A stretch of 64,000 nucleotides of DNA from Brevibacillus invocatus (GTDB taxonomy: Bacteria > Bacillota > Bacilli > Brevibacillales > Brevibacillaceae), in assembly GCF_003710915.1 (NCBI RefSeq), contig NZ_RHHR01000014.1, positions 91,306 through 155,305 on the forward strand, in the 5' to 3' direction. The notes under the pieces were generated by a model, which did no database searches, was not told the origin of the DNA, and was given only the letters and a program-made list of their open reading frames with translations. Every line of letters starts with the position of its first letter. The stretch's first letter is position 1. The translations under genes were made by a program, and so were the position numbers. Positions 26,713 to 34,027 of the stretch are shown here, piece after piece.

Positions 26713-27600
26713 ATGTCGCAACGGAAACCCGAGTGGCTCAAGATCAACCTTGTATCAGGCAAAGAACTGGCCAACTTTAAAGAACTGAAACAGACGATGC
26801 GGAGCAAGACTTTACATACGGTATGTGAAGAGGCAAAGTGTCCCAATATTCATGAGTGCTGGGCCAATCGGACAGCTACGTTCATGATTTTGGGAGATAT
26901 TTGTACCCGTGCCTGTAGATTCTGTGCAATCAAAACCGGTCTGCCCACGGAGCTGGATCTGGCTGAGCCAGAACGTGTAGCGGAAGCAGCAGAGCAGATG
27001 GGGTTGCAGCACGTCGTCGTGACCTCTGTAGCTCGTGACGATCTGGCTGATGGGGGCGCACAAATTTTTGCGGAAACGATCAAGGCAATACGTCGCAGAT
27101 TGCCGCTCGCCTCTGTAGAAGTACTGATTCCTGATTTTCTTGGAAACTGGGATTCATTGAAAATTGTGATGGATGCACGACCGGACGTTCTGAATCACAA
27201 CATCGAGGCAGTACGCCGCATGTCAGACCGTGTACGTGCCCGGGCAAAATACGATCGGACACTCGCTTTGTTGAAAAAAGCAAAGGAGCTGCAGCCGGAT
27301 GTCCCGACCAAGTCCAGCCTGATGATCGGGGTGGGCGAGACAGTGGAGGAAATTTTGGAGACCATGGACGACCTGCGTGCAGCTGACGTCAATATTATGA
27401 CAATCGGTCAGTACCTTCAGCCGACGAAAAAGCATCTGGATGTCGTGCATTACTACCATCCCGATGAATTTGCCCGAATGAAGGAAGAAGGCATGAAACG
27501 CGGATTCAGCCACGTCGAGGCTGGACCTCTGGTGCGAAGCTCTTATCACGCTCATGAACAAGCCAACGCGGCAAAGGAAACAATCGCTCAAGCCCAATAA
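26713..27600 (+). CDS. lipA: lipoyl synthase
   Basis: Radical SAM enzyme inserting two sulfurs into octanoyl groups to make lipoate on 2-oxoacid dehydrogenases or GcvH. 295 residues. The auxiliary 4Fe-4S ligands are in [13 protein letters not shown]; the radical SAM cluster ligands are in [10 protein letters not shown]. Other landmarks are [42 protein letters not shown] and [10 protein letters not shown] (the family's Arg-Ser-Ser end). ATG 26713 has GAGGAG at good spacing; the ATG 9 bases earlier is too close to it. This is yutB of the yut cluster. Confidence 0.97.
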   Translation: MSQRKPEWLKINLVSGKELANFKELKQTMRSKTLHTVCEEAKCPNIHECWANRTATFMILGDICTRACRFCAIKTGLPTELDLAEPERVAEAAEQMGLQHVVVTSVARDDLADGGAQIFAETIKAIRRRLPLASVEVLIPDFLGNWDSLKIVMDARPDVLNHNIEAVRRMSDRVRARAKYDRTLALLKKAKELQPDVPTKSSLMIGVGETVEEILETMDDLRAADVNIMTIGQYLQPTKKHLDVVHYYHPDEFARMKEEGMKRGFSHVEAGPLVRSSYHAHEQANAAKETIAQAQ

Positions 27601-27608
27601 GAATGGAA

Positions 27609-27655
27609 AAGCCACCCATCCAGACCACAAAGTGCAGGATGGGTGGCTTGTTTTA
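27609..27655. terminator. Bidirectional terminator between lipA and the spore lipoprotein gene
   Basis: Perfect 13-base arms AAGCCACCCATCC / GGATGGGTGGCTT between convergent genes. Confidence 0.88.
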
Positions 27656-27663
27656 CTTCTCAT

Positions 27664-28563
27664 TTAGCGGCTGGAAATGCCGATAGGGGATATGGAGGTA
27701 TTTTTTGCTTTAACCCCAGCGTGCTTACCATCCGTACCTGTAATGCGTTGAACCAAAGCTCGCACAGGGTGGTTTCCATTCGTACCTGCTACAGAAAACT
27801 TGCTGGAACGGCTGGCCAGCTGCGTTATTTCCCTGATGTGTGCTGCGTTGTCGGTCACATGTACTTTATAGTAACGAGGAGAGACGGACATCGCGTTCAT
27901 TTTCGCCTGTTTTTTGGCTTCGCGAACATTTTTGCCATCTGTCTGCAGACCGACAAGAACTTCTCGGTCCGTTACCAATACGGTTGAGCGTTGAACACCT
28001 GGGCAGCTGGAGGTTACATTGCCAACAACTTGTGCCAAAGCTTCGCGGTCAACATAGACATGATTGGCGTTGTTCATGCCCCTGACGCCAGCTGTGTTGC
28101 CAGTCGTATTCTTCACGAATTGGGCATATCCCAATTGAGGCATACTTGTACTCATAGTGCCCATTCCGCGGTTTTCTGTATTTTGGTAAATCGAGTGACC
28201 TCTCATGCCGCTGTTGTAGCTGTAATTGCTGCCGATATGGCCGTCGGAAAAGGCATTGTAAGGTCGGCTGCCATTGGTAAAGGCGTTGTAGTTGTTGTTG
28301 GCTGCTGTACCCATGCCGGCAAAGCTGCCAGCTCCTGCATTGGAGTAGCTGTTGTAGTTCCCAGCATTGTTCTGGGTTCCTCTGCCATCACTGGTACGGT
28401 TGCGCAGTCCATCGATACTCAGGCCGTGCATGCCATCGAAATTGCGCACAGACTGGGTGTTTGTCTTGTTCGGAGTGGTGTAGTTCGGAGCTGCGTTATT
28501 ACCACAAGCAGAAGCCATCAAAGCGATACCTGCAATTGCTGGGACGAGCCATTTCTTATTCAT
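27664..28563 (-). CDS. YhcN/YlaJ family sporulation lipoprotein (YutC-like)
   Basis: Spore-associated lipoprotein, 299 residues. Signal with lipobox ALMASACG at residues 15-22. Next comes a long low-complexity region (25-150) rich in Asn, Gly, Ser and Tyr (SYSNAGAGSFAGMGTA, FTNGSRPYNAFSDG). The C-terminal domain is typical of YhcN/YlaJ (VYVDREALAQVVGNVTSSCPGV, VLVTDREVLVGLQTDGKN, VSPRYYKVHVTDN). ATG 28563 follows AGGAGGTG. The Asn/Gly stretch is an expansion compared with the roughly 200-residue relatives. Neighbours lipA and yutD fit the B. subtilis order lipA-yutC-yutD. Confidence 0.85.
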   Translation of the reverse strand: MNKKWLVPAIAGIALMASACGNNAAPNYTTPNKTNTQSVRNFDGMHGLSIDGLRNRTSDGRGTQNNAGNYNSYSNAGAGSFAGMGTAANNNYNAFTNGSRPYNAFSDGHIGSNYSYNSGMRGHSIYQNTENRGMGTMSTSMPQLGYAQFVKNTTGNTAGVRGMNNANHVYVDREALAQVVGNVTSSCPGVQRSTVLVTDREVLVGLQTDGKNVREAKKQAKMNAMSVSPRYYKVHVTDNAAHIREITQLASRSSKFSVAGTNGNHPVRALVQRITGTDGKHAGVKAKNTSISPIGISSR

Positions 28564-28698
28564 TGGAACACCTCCTACACGATAGAATGTCCACGGAGTC
28601 ATCGGCGTTTTCGTGGGAATTTTAGTCGATAAGAATTTTGTTGTTGGGTGAAATATGGTAAGATGGTTGTAGTATGCATGTGTGAGGAGGAAGCGGAC

Positions 28699-29328
28699 TT
28701 GATTCGCACGCAAGCCGGTACTTATGAAATCATGGAAGAAAATCGTGATGGCTGGAACCCCGAAGCATTCAAGGAGCGCTATAGCGATATACTCGACAAA
28801 TACGACTACATCGTAGGCGACTGGGGTTACGGTCAGCTCCGTCTGCGGGGGTTTTATTCCGACGCGAATCGCAAAGTGCCGTTCGAGCAGCGAATTTCCG
28901 CTTTGGATGAATACCTGCACGAATTTTGCAACTTTGGATGTCCGTACTTTGTTTTGCAAAAGGTAAAAGGTGTTCTGGTAACGGATGACACCAAGTTGAT
29001 AGATCAATCGGGATTGGATGTAGAAGCTGATTTCCGGCAGGATCAGGGTCGTGACGAAACGATCCAGACAGAGCGCAAAGAACGCCGCCGTTTTCATCCC
29101 CGACAAGGCAAACAGGATCGGGCAGATAGAAATAGCAATGGGAATGGACCTGAGCAACGATCAGCGACAGGTCGCAATGAAAGGTCTGACAAGCCCAGAT
29201 TCAACAAAGAAAAGTCTGAGCGAAATGGACGGGATTCCTCCAAGGATCGGCGTCCGAATCAAGCACGCCCCAATCGCGAACGAGATAAAGTGTCGAGTGG
29301 TTCCAACCAACCCAAGCGCGAATCGTAA
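28699..29328 (+). CDS. yutD: YutD family protein with basic disordered tail
   Basis: 209 residues. The first 105 or so form the conserved YutD (DUF1027) domain: YEIMEENRDGWNPEAFKERY, KYDYIVGDWGYGQLRLRGFY, HEFCNFGCPYFVLQKV. The remainder is highly charged and low in complexity, rich in Arg, Lys, Asn, Gln and Asp (RKERRRFHPRQGKQDR), and may bind nucleic acid. Function unknown. TTG 28699 is chosen because GAGGAGG lies 8 bases upstream; the frame is open from 28648 but those residues are not family-like. Divergent from the spore lipoprotein gene. Confidence 0.88.
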   Translation: MIRTQAGTYEIMEENRDGWNPEAFKERYSDILDKYDYIVGDWGYGQLRLRGFYSDANRKVPFEQRISALDEYLHEFCNFGCPYFVLQKVKGVLVTDDTKLIDQSGLDVEADFRQDQGRDETIQTERKERRRFHPRQGKQDRADRNSNGNGPEQRSATGRNERSDKPRFNKEKSERNGRDSSKDRRPNQARPNRERDKVSSGSNQPKRES

Positions 29329-29368
29329 ACCATGTGGCATCGCTTAACCTTTAGATCATATGATTGAA

Positions 29369-29417
29369 AAGCAAACCAAACAGCCCCTTTTCCTATGGAG
29401 AGAGGGGCTGTTTGCTT
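29369..29417. terminator. Terminator after yutD
   Basis: AAACAGCCCCT / AGGGGCTGTTT with outer AAGC/GCTT, between yutD and the convergent YP-repeat gene. Confidence 0.8.
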
Positions 29418-29459
29418 AATCTCGCTATCATGGGGAGGCAACAAGATCCTCCATTACCG

Positions 29460-29726
29460 TCAAAACCCGCCGAATCCGCCAATTCCACCGGGTCCGCCGA
29501 ATCCCCCAATCCCACCGAATCCCGAATACGGATAAGGGTAGGGATAGTACGGGTAAGGGTAGGGATACGGATAGGGATAGGGATAGAACGGGATCACGAT
29601 GACTTCAGGGCTATTTCTTCTCCCGCGGAAAAAAACGGGGTGATATTGATCTTCTGGAATGGTCTGATAATCCTGTTCATGCGTCATGGCCTGTTGTTGG
29701 TGATAGTCAGGTTGATAAGGTTGCAT
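29460..29726 (-). CDS. Small Tyr-Pro repeat and Gly-Phe-rich protein (possible spore coat protein)
   Basis: 88-residue low-complexity protein of unknown function. It has a Gln/Tyr/His-rich start (MQPYQPDYHQQQ), a central RGRRNSPEVIVIPF, then an uninterrupted Tyr-Pro dipeptide run (about ten units) and a C-terminal Gly-Gly-Phe-rich tail. Such composition is common in spore coat or crust proteins of Bacillales; that role is inference. The DNA of the Tyr-Pro run is a near-hexanucleotide tandem repeat. ATG 29726 lies 13 bases after AGGAG, a wide spacing, so the start is tentative; longer open sequence upstream has different composition. Confidence 0.55.
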   Translation of the reverse strand: MQPYQPDYHQQQAMTHEQDYQTIPEDQYHPVFFRGRRNSPEVIVIPFYPYPYPYPYPYPYYPYPYPYSGFGGIGGFGGPGGIGGFGGF

Positions 29727-29890
29727 CGTGCGATATGCACTCCTCTCGATGTCTGTATGTGCAGTAGCATTATACGGGATATTTGCCCTAGAGGAGCGTT
29801 GTCCCCCGTGAAATGGGCGCCAACACGCCAATGCAAAAAGGGAAGAGCATGGATAGCTCTTCCCTTTCATGAGAACAACAGGATAATGGC

Positions 29891-30160
29891 TTAAATGATG
29901 GTTTCCAAAAAGGAGTGCAGCTCTTCTGCTTCAGACTCGCTCAGGTTAAAAGCGTATTCCAGGTAACCTTCTTCTTTCAAATCGTCGTGTCCAATAATAG
30001 CAGAACGGCCGTTTTGGATGTTGATGACGAGTTTTTTGCCATAGAAACGATTGGTTGTCGTAATCGCCAGATCAAATCGAGTAGACTCTGCCATGAAGCT
30101 GACGAAGCGGGTTTTGGTTTCCTCCACGTCGTCGTACAAATAGAACAATTCTTGAGACAT
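29891..30160 (-). CDS. DUF3055 family protein
   Basis: 89-residue conserved Bacillales protein (DUF3055), function unknown. Recognised from LYDDVEETKTRFVSFM, FDLAITTTNRFYGKKLVINIQNGR, and the closing LSESEAEELHSFL. ATG 30160 has GGGGGA upstream. It begins 10 bases after the glpX stop and is therefore probably in an operon with it. Confidence 0.85.
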   Translation of the reverse strand: MSQELFYLYDDVEETKTRFVSFMAESTRFDLAITTTNRFYGKKLVINIQNGRSAIIGHDDLKEEGYLEYAFNLSESEAEELHSFLETII

Positions 30161-30170
30161 GCGAATCCCC

Positions 30171-31145
30171 CTATCTCCAGTTGAAATTTGGTTTGTGCTC
30201 TGTGTTGTGCAGCGCACGTACAAAGCGAATCGTCTTGGTTTGGGCGCGCATGACGATGGAATGCGTTTCTACCATGTCGTCGCCAAGGTAACGGACACCT
30301 TGCAAAAGCTCGCCATCCGAGACACCTGTTGCGGCAAAGATGGCATCTTCTCCTTTGACCAGATCGTTCAAGGTGAGAAGCTGCTCTGGATTGGCCAGCC
30401 CCATGCGGATGCAGCGATCCCTTTCCGCGTCGTCTTGCGGCTTGAGCTGAGCCTGCATGTCGCCACCCAGGCATTTGATCGCAGCAGCACTGATGACGCC
30501 TTCTGGAGCGCCTCCGATCCCAAGAAAGAGGTCAATTCCAGTCTGTGGCAAACAGGCTGCGATTGCCGCTCCGACGTCACCATCACCGAACAGCTTCACT
30601 CGTGCTCCCTTTTCCCGGACTGCGTCGATAATCGCCTGGTGACGCTCGCGTTCCTGGATGATGACTGTAACGTCTTGTATGCGCTTGTTGTTGGACTCTG
30701 CAACGATTTCTATCATTTTATCCACTGGATCGTGGAGTTGGATCTTCCCGGCGGCACGTTTGCCTACGGCCATTTTCATCATGTACATGTCAGGAGCGTG
30801 CAGCAAAGTGCCACGATCTCCGATGGCGATGACGGACATTGCGTTGTTATGCCCTTTGGCGACAATGGTCGTGCCCTCTAGGGGATCAACAGCCACGTCT
30901 ACTTCGGGTCCGTTTGCATCCGCATGACCCAATTTTTCACCAATGTAGAGCATGGGGGCCTCATCCAGCTCGCCTTCACCGATGACCACTGTACCCCGCA
31001 TGTTGATGGTATCAAACATGGACCGCATGGCGCTTGTAGCGGCTCCATCTGCTTCGTTTTTCTTGCCGCGCCCCATCCAATGGGATGATGCGAGTGCCGC
31101 CATTTCCGTTACTCGTACGATTTCCAGTGCCAGTTCGCGTTCCAC
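30171..31145 (-). CDS. glpX: class II fructose-1,6-bisphosphatase
   Basis: Gluconeogenic phosphatase of the GlpX type, 324 residues, converting fructose 1,6-bisphosphate to fructose 6-phosphate with Mn2+ or Mg2+. Motifs: GRGKKNEADGAAT, GTVVIGEGELDEAPMLYIGE, VDVAVDPLEGTT (metal and phosphate site), KMIEIVAESNNK and GIGGAPEGVISAAAIKCLGG. GTG 31145 is preferred since AGGGAGG lies 8 bases upstream; open sequence before it lacks family likeness. Forms a likely operon with the DUF3055 gene. Confidence 0.94.
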   Translation of the reverse strand: MERELALEIVRVTEMAALASSHWMGRGKKNEADGAATSAMRSMFDTINMRGTVVIGEGELDEAPMLYIGEKLGHADANGPEVDVAVDPLEGTTIVAKGHNNAMSVIAIGDRGTLLHAPDMYMMKMAVGKRAAGKIQLHDPVDKMIEIVAESNNKRIQDVTVIIQERERHQAIIDAVREKGARVKLFGDGDVGAAIAACLPQTGIDLFLGIGGAPEGVISAAAIKCLGGDMQAQLKPQDDAERDRCIRMGLANPEQLLTLNDLVKGEDAIFAATGVSDGELLQGVRYLGDDMVETHSIVMRAQTKTIRFVRALHNTEHKPNFNWR

Positions 31146-31217
31146 AAGTGTTTCCTCCCTTATTTCATCCCGGCAAAAATACACCACACCATTGTAACAT
31201 AAAGTACAAGCAGATTC

Positions 31218-31245
31218 GTGACAGCGTGTACAAATTTGGTATACT
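31218..31245 (+). promoter_or_regulatory. Probable promoter of the small membrane protein and yutE genes
   Basis: GTGACA, 16-base spacer, TATACT, 24 bases before the GTG start at 31270. Confidence 0.55.
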
Positions 31246-31269
31246 GATGGATGAAAAGAGGTGAAAGCC

Positions 31270-31377
31270 GTGAGCAATTCCTATCTGCAGGAAGGGGAAT
31301 TGGTTCTTCTCGTCCTTGTACTCACATTCGTCATCACTATATATTATGCAAAAAGAAAAGCCAAAAAGCGAAAGTAA
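31270..31377 (+). CDS. 35-residue single-pass membrane protein
   Basis: Very short gene, unrecognised. GTG start 6 bases after AAGAGGTG. The peptide begins MSNSYLQEGE, has one hydrophobic helix (about residues 11-25: LVLLVLVLTFVITIYY) and a strongly basic end (KRKAKKRK). This is the profile of a bitopic small membrane protein with a positively charged inside tail. It is preceded by a plausible promoter and followed after 10 bases by the yutE-like gene, so it is probably translated as the first gene of that operon. No known partner can be named. Confidence 0.6.
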   Translation: MSNSYLQEGELVLLVLVLTFVITIYYAKRKAKKRK

Positions 31378-31387
31378 GGAGAATTCC

Positions 31388-31822
31388 ATGTACGACGTAA
31401 ATACAAAGCGCATAGATCAGGTTTTTGTCCATATGAACAAGATGCTGGAATTGCTGGAAACACTGAATGATCGTGGAAAGGAAGCCGTCGTAGCGGATGA
31501 AGTAGCGGTAGCGGCGATGGAGCGGGGACTGCATCTGTCGATTGAAGCCGTCATTGATGTAGGCAATGCCCTCATCGACGGTTTTATCATGCGTGATCCG
31601 GGAAGCTACAGTGATATTGTCGAAATCCTTCGCGATGAGCAGGTGATCGACGAGCATCAGGCACGTGTACTGACCCAAGTGACCGATTTCCGCAAGCACC
31701 TGGTCAACGAGTACACCGATGTGCCTGTACCACAGATGCTTGAGGTCGTGCAGGATTCGCTTCCTACCTTGCGTCAGTTTGAACCTGCTGTTCGTGCTTA
31801 TCTGGACAAAGAGCTGTTTTAG
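31388..31822 (+). CDS. yutE: YutE/HepT-like (DUF86) protein
   Basis: 144-residue helical protein of the HepT/DUF86 family. Conserved segments are MERGLHLSIEAVIDVGNALI and DFRKHLVNEY near residue 104. HepT toxins carry an Arg-x4-His nuclease motif in this last segment (RNxLVHxY); here the expected His is Asn, so RNase activity is doubtful. No MntA-type antitoxin gene is adjacent, in line with the stand-alone YutE subgroup. ATG 31388 follows AAGGAG; it sits 10 bases after the small membrane protein gene. Confidence 0.8.
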   Translation: MYDVNTKRIDQVFVHMNKMLELLETLNDRGKEAVVADEVAVAAMERGLHLSIEAVIDVGNALIDGFIMRDPGSYSDIVEILRDEQVIDEHQARVLTQVTDFRKHLVNEYTDVPVPQMLEVVQDSLPTLRQFEPAVRAYLDKELF

Positions 31823-31856
31823 TACAGTGTGCGGATTTTTTATACAAAACGCTTTC

Positions 31857-31890
31857 ATTAGTTTACTAACGTATCGAAATCCGCTACAAT
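31857..31890 (+). promoter_or_regulatory. Promoter and palindrome upstream of the SufR-like regulator
   Basis: TTTACT (31862-31867), 17-base spacer, TACAAT (31885-31890). The -35 box lies inside the palindrome TTAGT-TT-ACTAA (31857-31868), a candidate autoregulatory operator. Confidence 0.55.
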
Positions 31891-31913
31891 AATGTGAAAG
31901 GGCGGTGATACGT

Positions 31914-32543
31914 ATGACAAATGAAGGAACATCCACCCGTGATCAAATCTTGCACATGCTGAAGGTAAAAGGATCACTCTCTGTCAGCGACATGGCCGTC
32001 GATCTTGGGATCACGGAAATGGCAGTGAGACGTCATTTGAATACCCTGGAGAGGGATAATCTAATCAAGTCTACGCTTGTACGCCAAGCGATGGGACGCC
32101 CAACCAACGTATATTCCTTGTCGCAGGAGGCAGATGAGCTGTTTCCTCGCAATTATTCTCATTTGACACTGGATTTTTTGCGTGATCTGCAAGATATAGA
32201 TGGATTGTCAAAAGTGGAAATGCTGTTCCGTCGTCGCGAAAATCGATTGGAAGAAACGTACCGGACTCAAATACAGGGAGACCTGGAGGAACGTGTAGCC
32301 AAGCTGGCCGAACTGCAAAATGATAAAGGGTATATGGTGGAATGGGAAAAGGACTCGTCAGGTGACGGGTACCGCATCCAGGAGTTTAACTGTCCGATCT
32401 CACAGGTAGCTCGTGAATACAACCAAGCGTGCAGTTGTGAGCTTTCTCTGTTTCGACGCGTGTTGAACGCCCAGGTGGAGCAGACCTCGTGTATGGCCAA
32501 GGGTGGAGAAAAATGCGTGTTTGAGATCAAAGAAGCGAAGTAA
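31914..32543 (+). CDS. SufR-like winged-helix transcription regulator with C-terminal cysteine cluster
   Basis: 209 residues. The N-terminal winged helix-turn-helix (about 8-65) reads ILHMLKVKGSLSVSDMAVDLGITEMAVRRHLNTLER with the wing GRPTNVYSLS. The C-terminal part holds four cysteines in the pattern of Fe-S sensing SufR proteins: CPISQVA, ACSCELSLF and the pair in SCMAKGGEKCVF. Such regulators control iron-sulfur cluster assembly genes and sense cluster status. No suf operon is in the window, but iron-sulfur genes (lipA, yutI, yutM) are near. ATG 31914 follows AGGGCGGTGA. Confidence 0.82.
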   Translation: MTNEGTSTRDQILHMLKVKGSLSVSDMAVDLGITEMAVRRHLNTLERDNLIKSTLVRQAMGRPTNVYSLSQEADELFPRNYSHLTLDFLRDLQDIDGLSKVEMLFRRRENRLEETYRTQIQGDLEERVAKLAELQNDKGYMVEWEKDSSGDGYRIQEFNCPISQVAREYNQACSCELSLFRRVLNAQVEQTSCMAKGGEKCVFEIKEAK

Positions 32544-32547
32544 GCTG

Positions 32548-32589
32548 AAAAACAACATCCACTCGTTGCTTGAGTGGATGTTGTTTTTC
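32548..32589 (+). terminator. Terminator after the SufR-like gene
   Basis: ACAACATCCACTC / GAGTGGATGTTGT, 13 paired bases, then TTTTCT. Confidence 0.88.
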
Positions 32590-32608
32590 TATAAAGGAGT
32601 GCAGTAGA

Positions 32609-33391
32609 GTGAAATCATACAATGGCTATCTGCTTGATCTCGATGGGACAATCTACCGCGGAACAGAAGCGATAGAGGGAGCCAAAGAATTTCTCAGTCA
32701 TCTCAAAGATCAGCACATTCCGTATCTTTTTCTGACCAACAATTCGTCTGCTTCCCCGCAGCAGGTGGCTATTCGCTTGCAAAAGATGGGCATAGATGCT
32801 TCTCCCGATGAGGTGTACACCTCAAGCATGGCGACAGCCCAATACATGTCCGAACACGAAGCAGGCTGTACGGTGTACATGATCGGGGAGGAGGGATTGC
32901 GCCAAGAGCTTGTTCAGCATGGTTTTGTGTTGACGGAAGAATCGCCACAGTATGTCGTCGTGGGCATTGACCGCACATTTACCTACGAAAAACTGGCGAT
33001 TGCTGCGACCGCTGTACGTAAAGGTGCCAAACTGATCGCAACCAATCCTGACCCCGCTATTCCGACCGAAAAAGGGCTTCAGCCAGGGAATGGCTCTCTC
33101 ATTGCCGCTGTTTCAGTAGCAGCTGCAACAAAGCCGATCGTGATCGGCAAACCAGAGCCGATCATCGTCCGCTATGCGTTGGAAAGGCTGGGGACTGAAG
33201 CTGCACAGACTCTGGTGGTGGGGGATAACCTGCATACCGATATTGAAGCGGGGGCCAATAGCGGACTGGACAGCCTGCTCGTATTGACTGGTTATTCGAC
33301 TCGCGAGGATGCAGAAGATCACGCCGTACAGCCGACTTATATCACAGAGGATTTAACTGCGTGGCGGCGAAGAATCAGCAGGGGTGTCTAG
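32609..33391 (+). CDS. yutF: HAD-superfamily phosphatase, YutF (NagD-type)
   Basis: 260-residue NagD-family haloacid dehalogenase-like phosphatase. Motif I is LDLDGTIYRG, motif II FLTNNSSASP, the cap region runs from about 75 to 175, motif III lies at GKPEPIIV, and motif IV at VVGDNLHTDIEAGANSGL. Family members hydrolyse sugar or nucleotide phosphates; the natural substrate is unclear. GTG 32609 has AAAGGAG 9 bases upstream. The 3' end overlaps the convergent yutG gene by 39 bases. Confidence 0.92.
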   Translation: MKSYNGYLLDLDGTIYRGTEAIEGAKEFLSHLKDQHIPYLFLTNNSSASPQQVAIRLQKMGIDASPDEVYTSSMATAQYMSEHEAGCTVYMIGEEGLRQELVQHGFVLTEESPQYVVVGIDRTFTYEKLAIAATAVRKGAKLIATNPDPAIPTEKGLQPGNGSLIAAVSVAAATKPIVIGKPEPIIVRYALERLGTEAAQTLVVGDNLHTDIEAGANSGLDSLLVLTGYSTREDAEDHAVQPTYITEDLTAWRRRISRGV

Positions 33392-33895
33392 ACACTCCTC
33401 GCGCTGCTTCTGACGATGCGCGATACGACTGGAGGCTGCAGCTGCAATCGCGCCTACGAGATCGTCGAGAAAAGTATGCACACCAGCGCTCTTGTCGTTG
33501 AGCTGCTCCAGTTTCCCGTACTTGAGCTTGTCCACATAGCCAAAATTGGTAAATCCGATGCTGCCATACAGATTGACGATCGCCAGGGCAAGCACTTCGT
33601 CTACTCCATAGAGCGGTTCATCGGCTTCGATGATAGCCTGGAGAGGCGGGAGAATCCGTTTTTCCTCTGCGAAGATATCCAGCTGGATGCCGGTCAAAAG
33701 CGCGTTTTGGACTTCCCGTTTTTTGAGTACGGAATAGACGCTTTCGCGGCAGTATTCCAGGGTTAGATCCGGGATGTAATTTTTTTGTAGAAACATCACG
33801 ATGTCTGCGATATCATCCAGAGTGACGCCGCGCTGTTTGAGCAGATCGATGACGATATGTAGACAGGACGTACTGTTCAACGGATGATCTTCCAT
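33353..33895 (-). CDS. yutG: YutG/PgpA-family phosphatidylglycerophosphatase A-like protein
   Basis: 180 residues, PgpA-like family. Conserved parts: LLKQRGVTLDDIADIVMFLQ, a middle ADEPLYGVDEVLALAIVNLYGSIGFTNFGYVDK, and GVHTFLDDLVGAIAAAASSRIAHR. The predicted role is phosphatidylglycerophosphate dephosphorylation, though the YutG subgroup lacks strong membrane helices and its role is not settled. Start ATG 33895; upstream GGTGGCGAAAAC is a weak ribosome site. Lies between yutF and yutH as in B. subtilis. Confidence 0.85.
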   Translation of the reverse strand: MEDHPLNSTSCLHIVIDLLKQRGVTLDDIADIVMFLQKNYIPDLTLEYCRESVYSVLKKREVQNALLTGIQLDIFAEEKRILPPLQAIIEADEPLYGVDEVLALAIVNLYGSIGFTNFGYVDKLKYGKLEQLNDKSAGVHTFLDDLVGAIAAAASSRIAHRQKQREECLDTPADSSPPRS

Positions 33896-34027
33896 GTTTT
33901 CGCCACCTTTCCAGTTATGTACCGAGCAGGCATGAATCTAGTATCTGCATCCAGGTAGGCACCTATCCTACCGCTCTTACATACAATGGGCCATGAGGGT
34001 GAAGGTGCGTGAGGAGGTTGGCATCAC

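Noticed and set aside
27991..28632. Plus-strand frame of 213 codons opposite the spore lipoprotein gene
   Set aside because: Its composition mirrors the Asn/Gly-rich repeat on the other strand; no ribosome site.
29521..29590. CRISPR-like short repeats
   Set aside because: The regular six-base units are codons of a Tyr-Pro run, without spacers.
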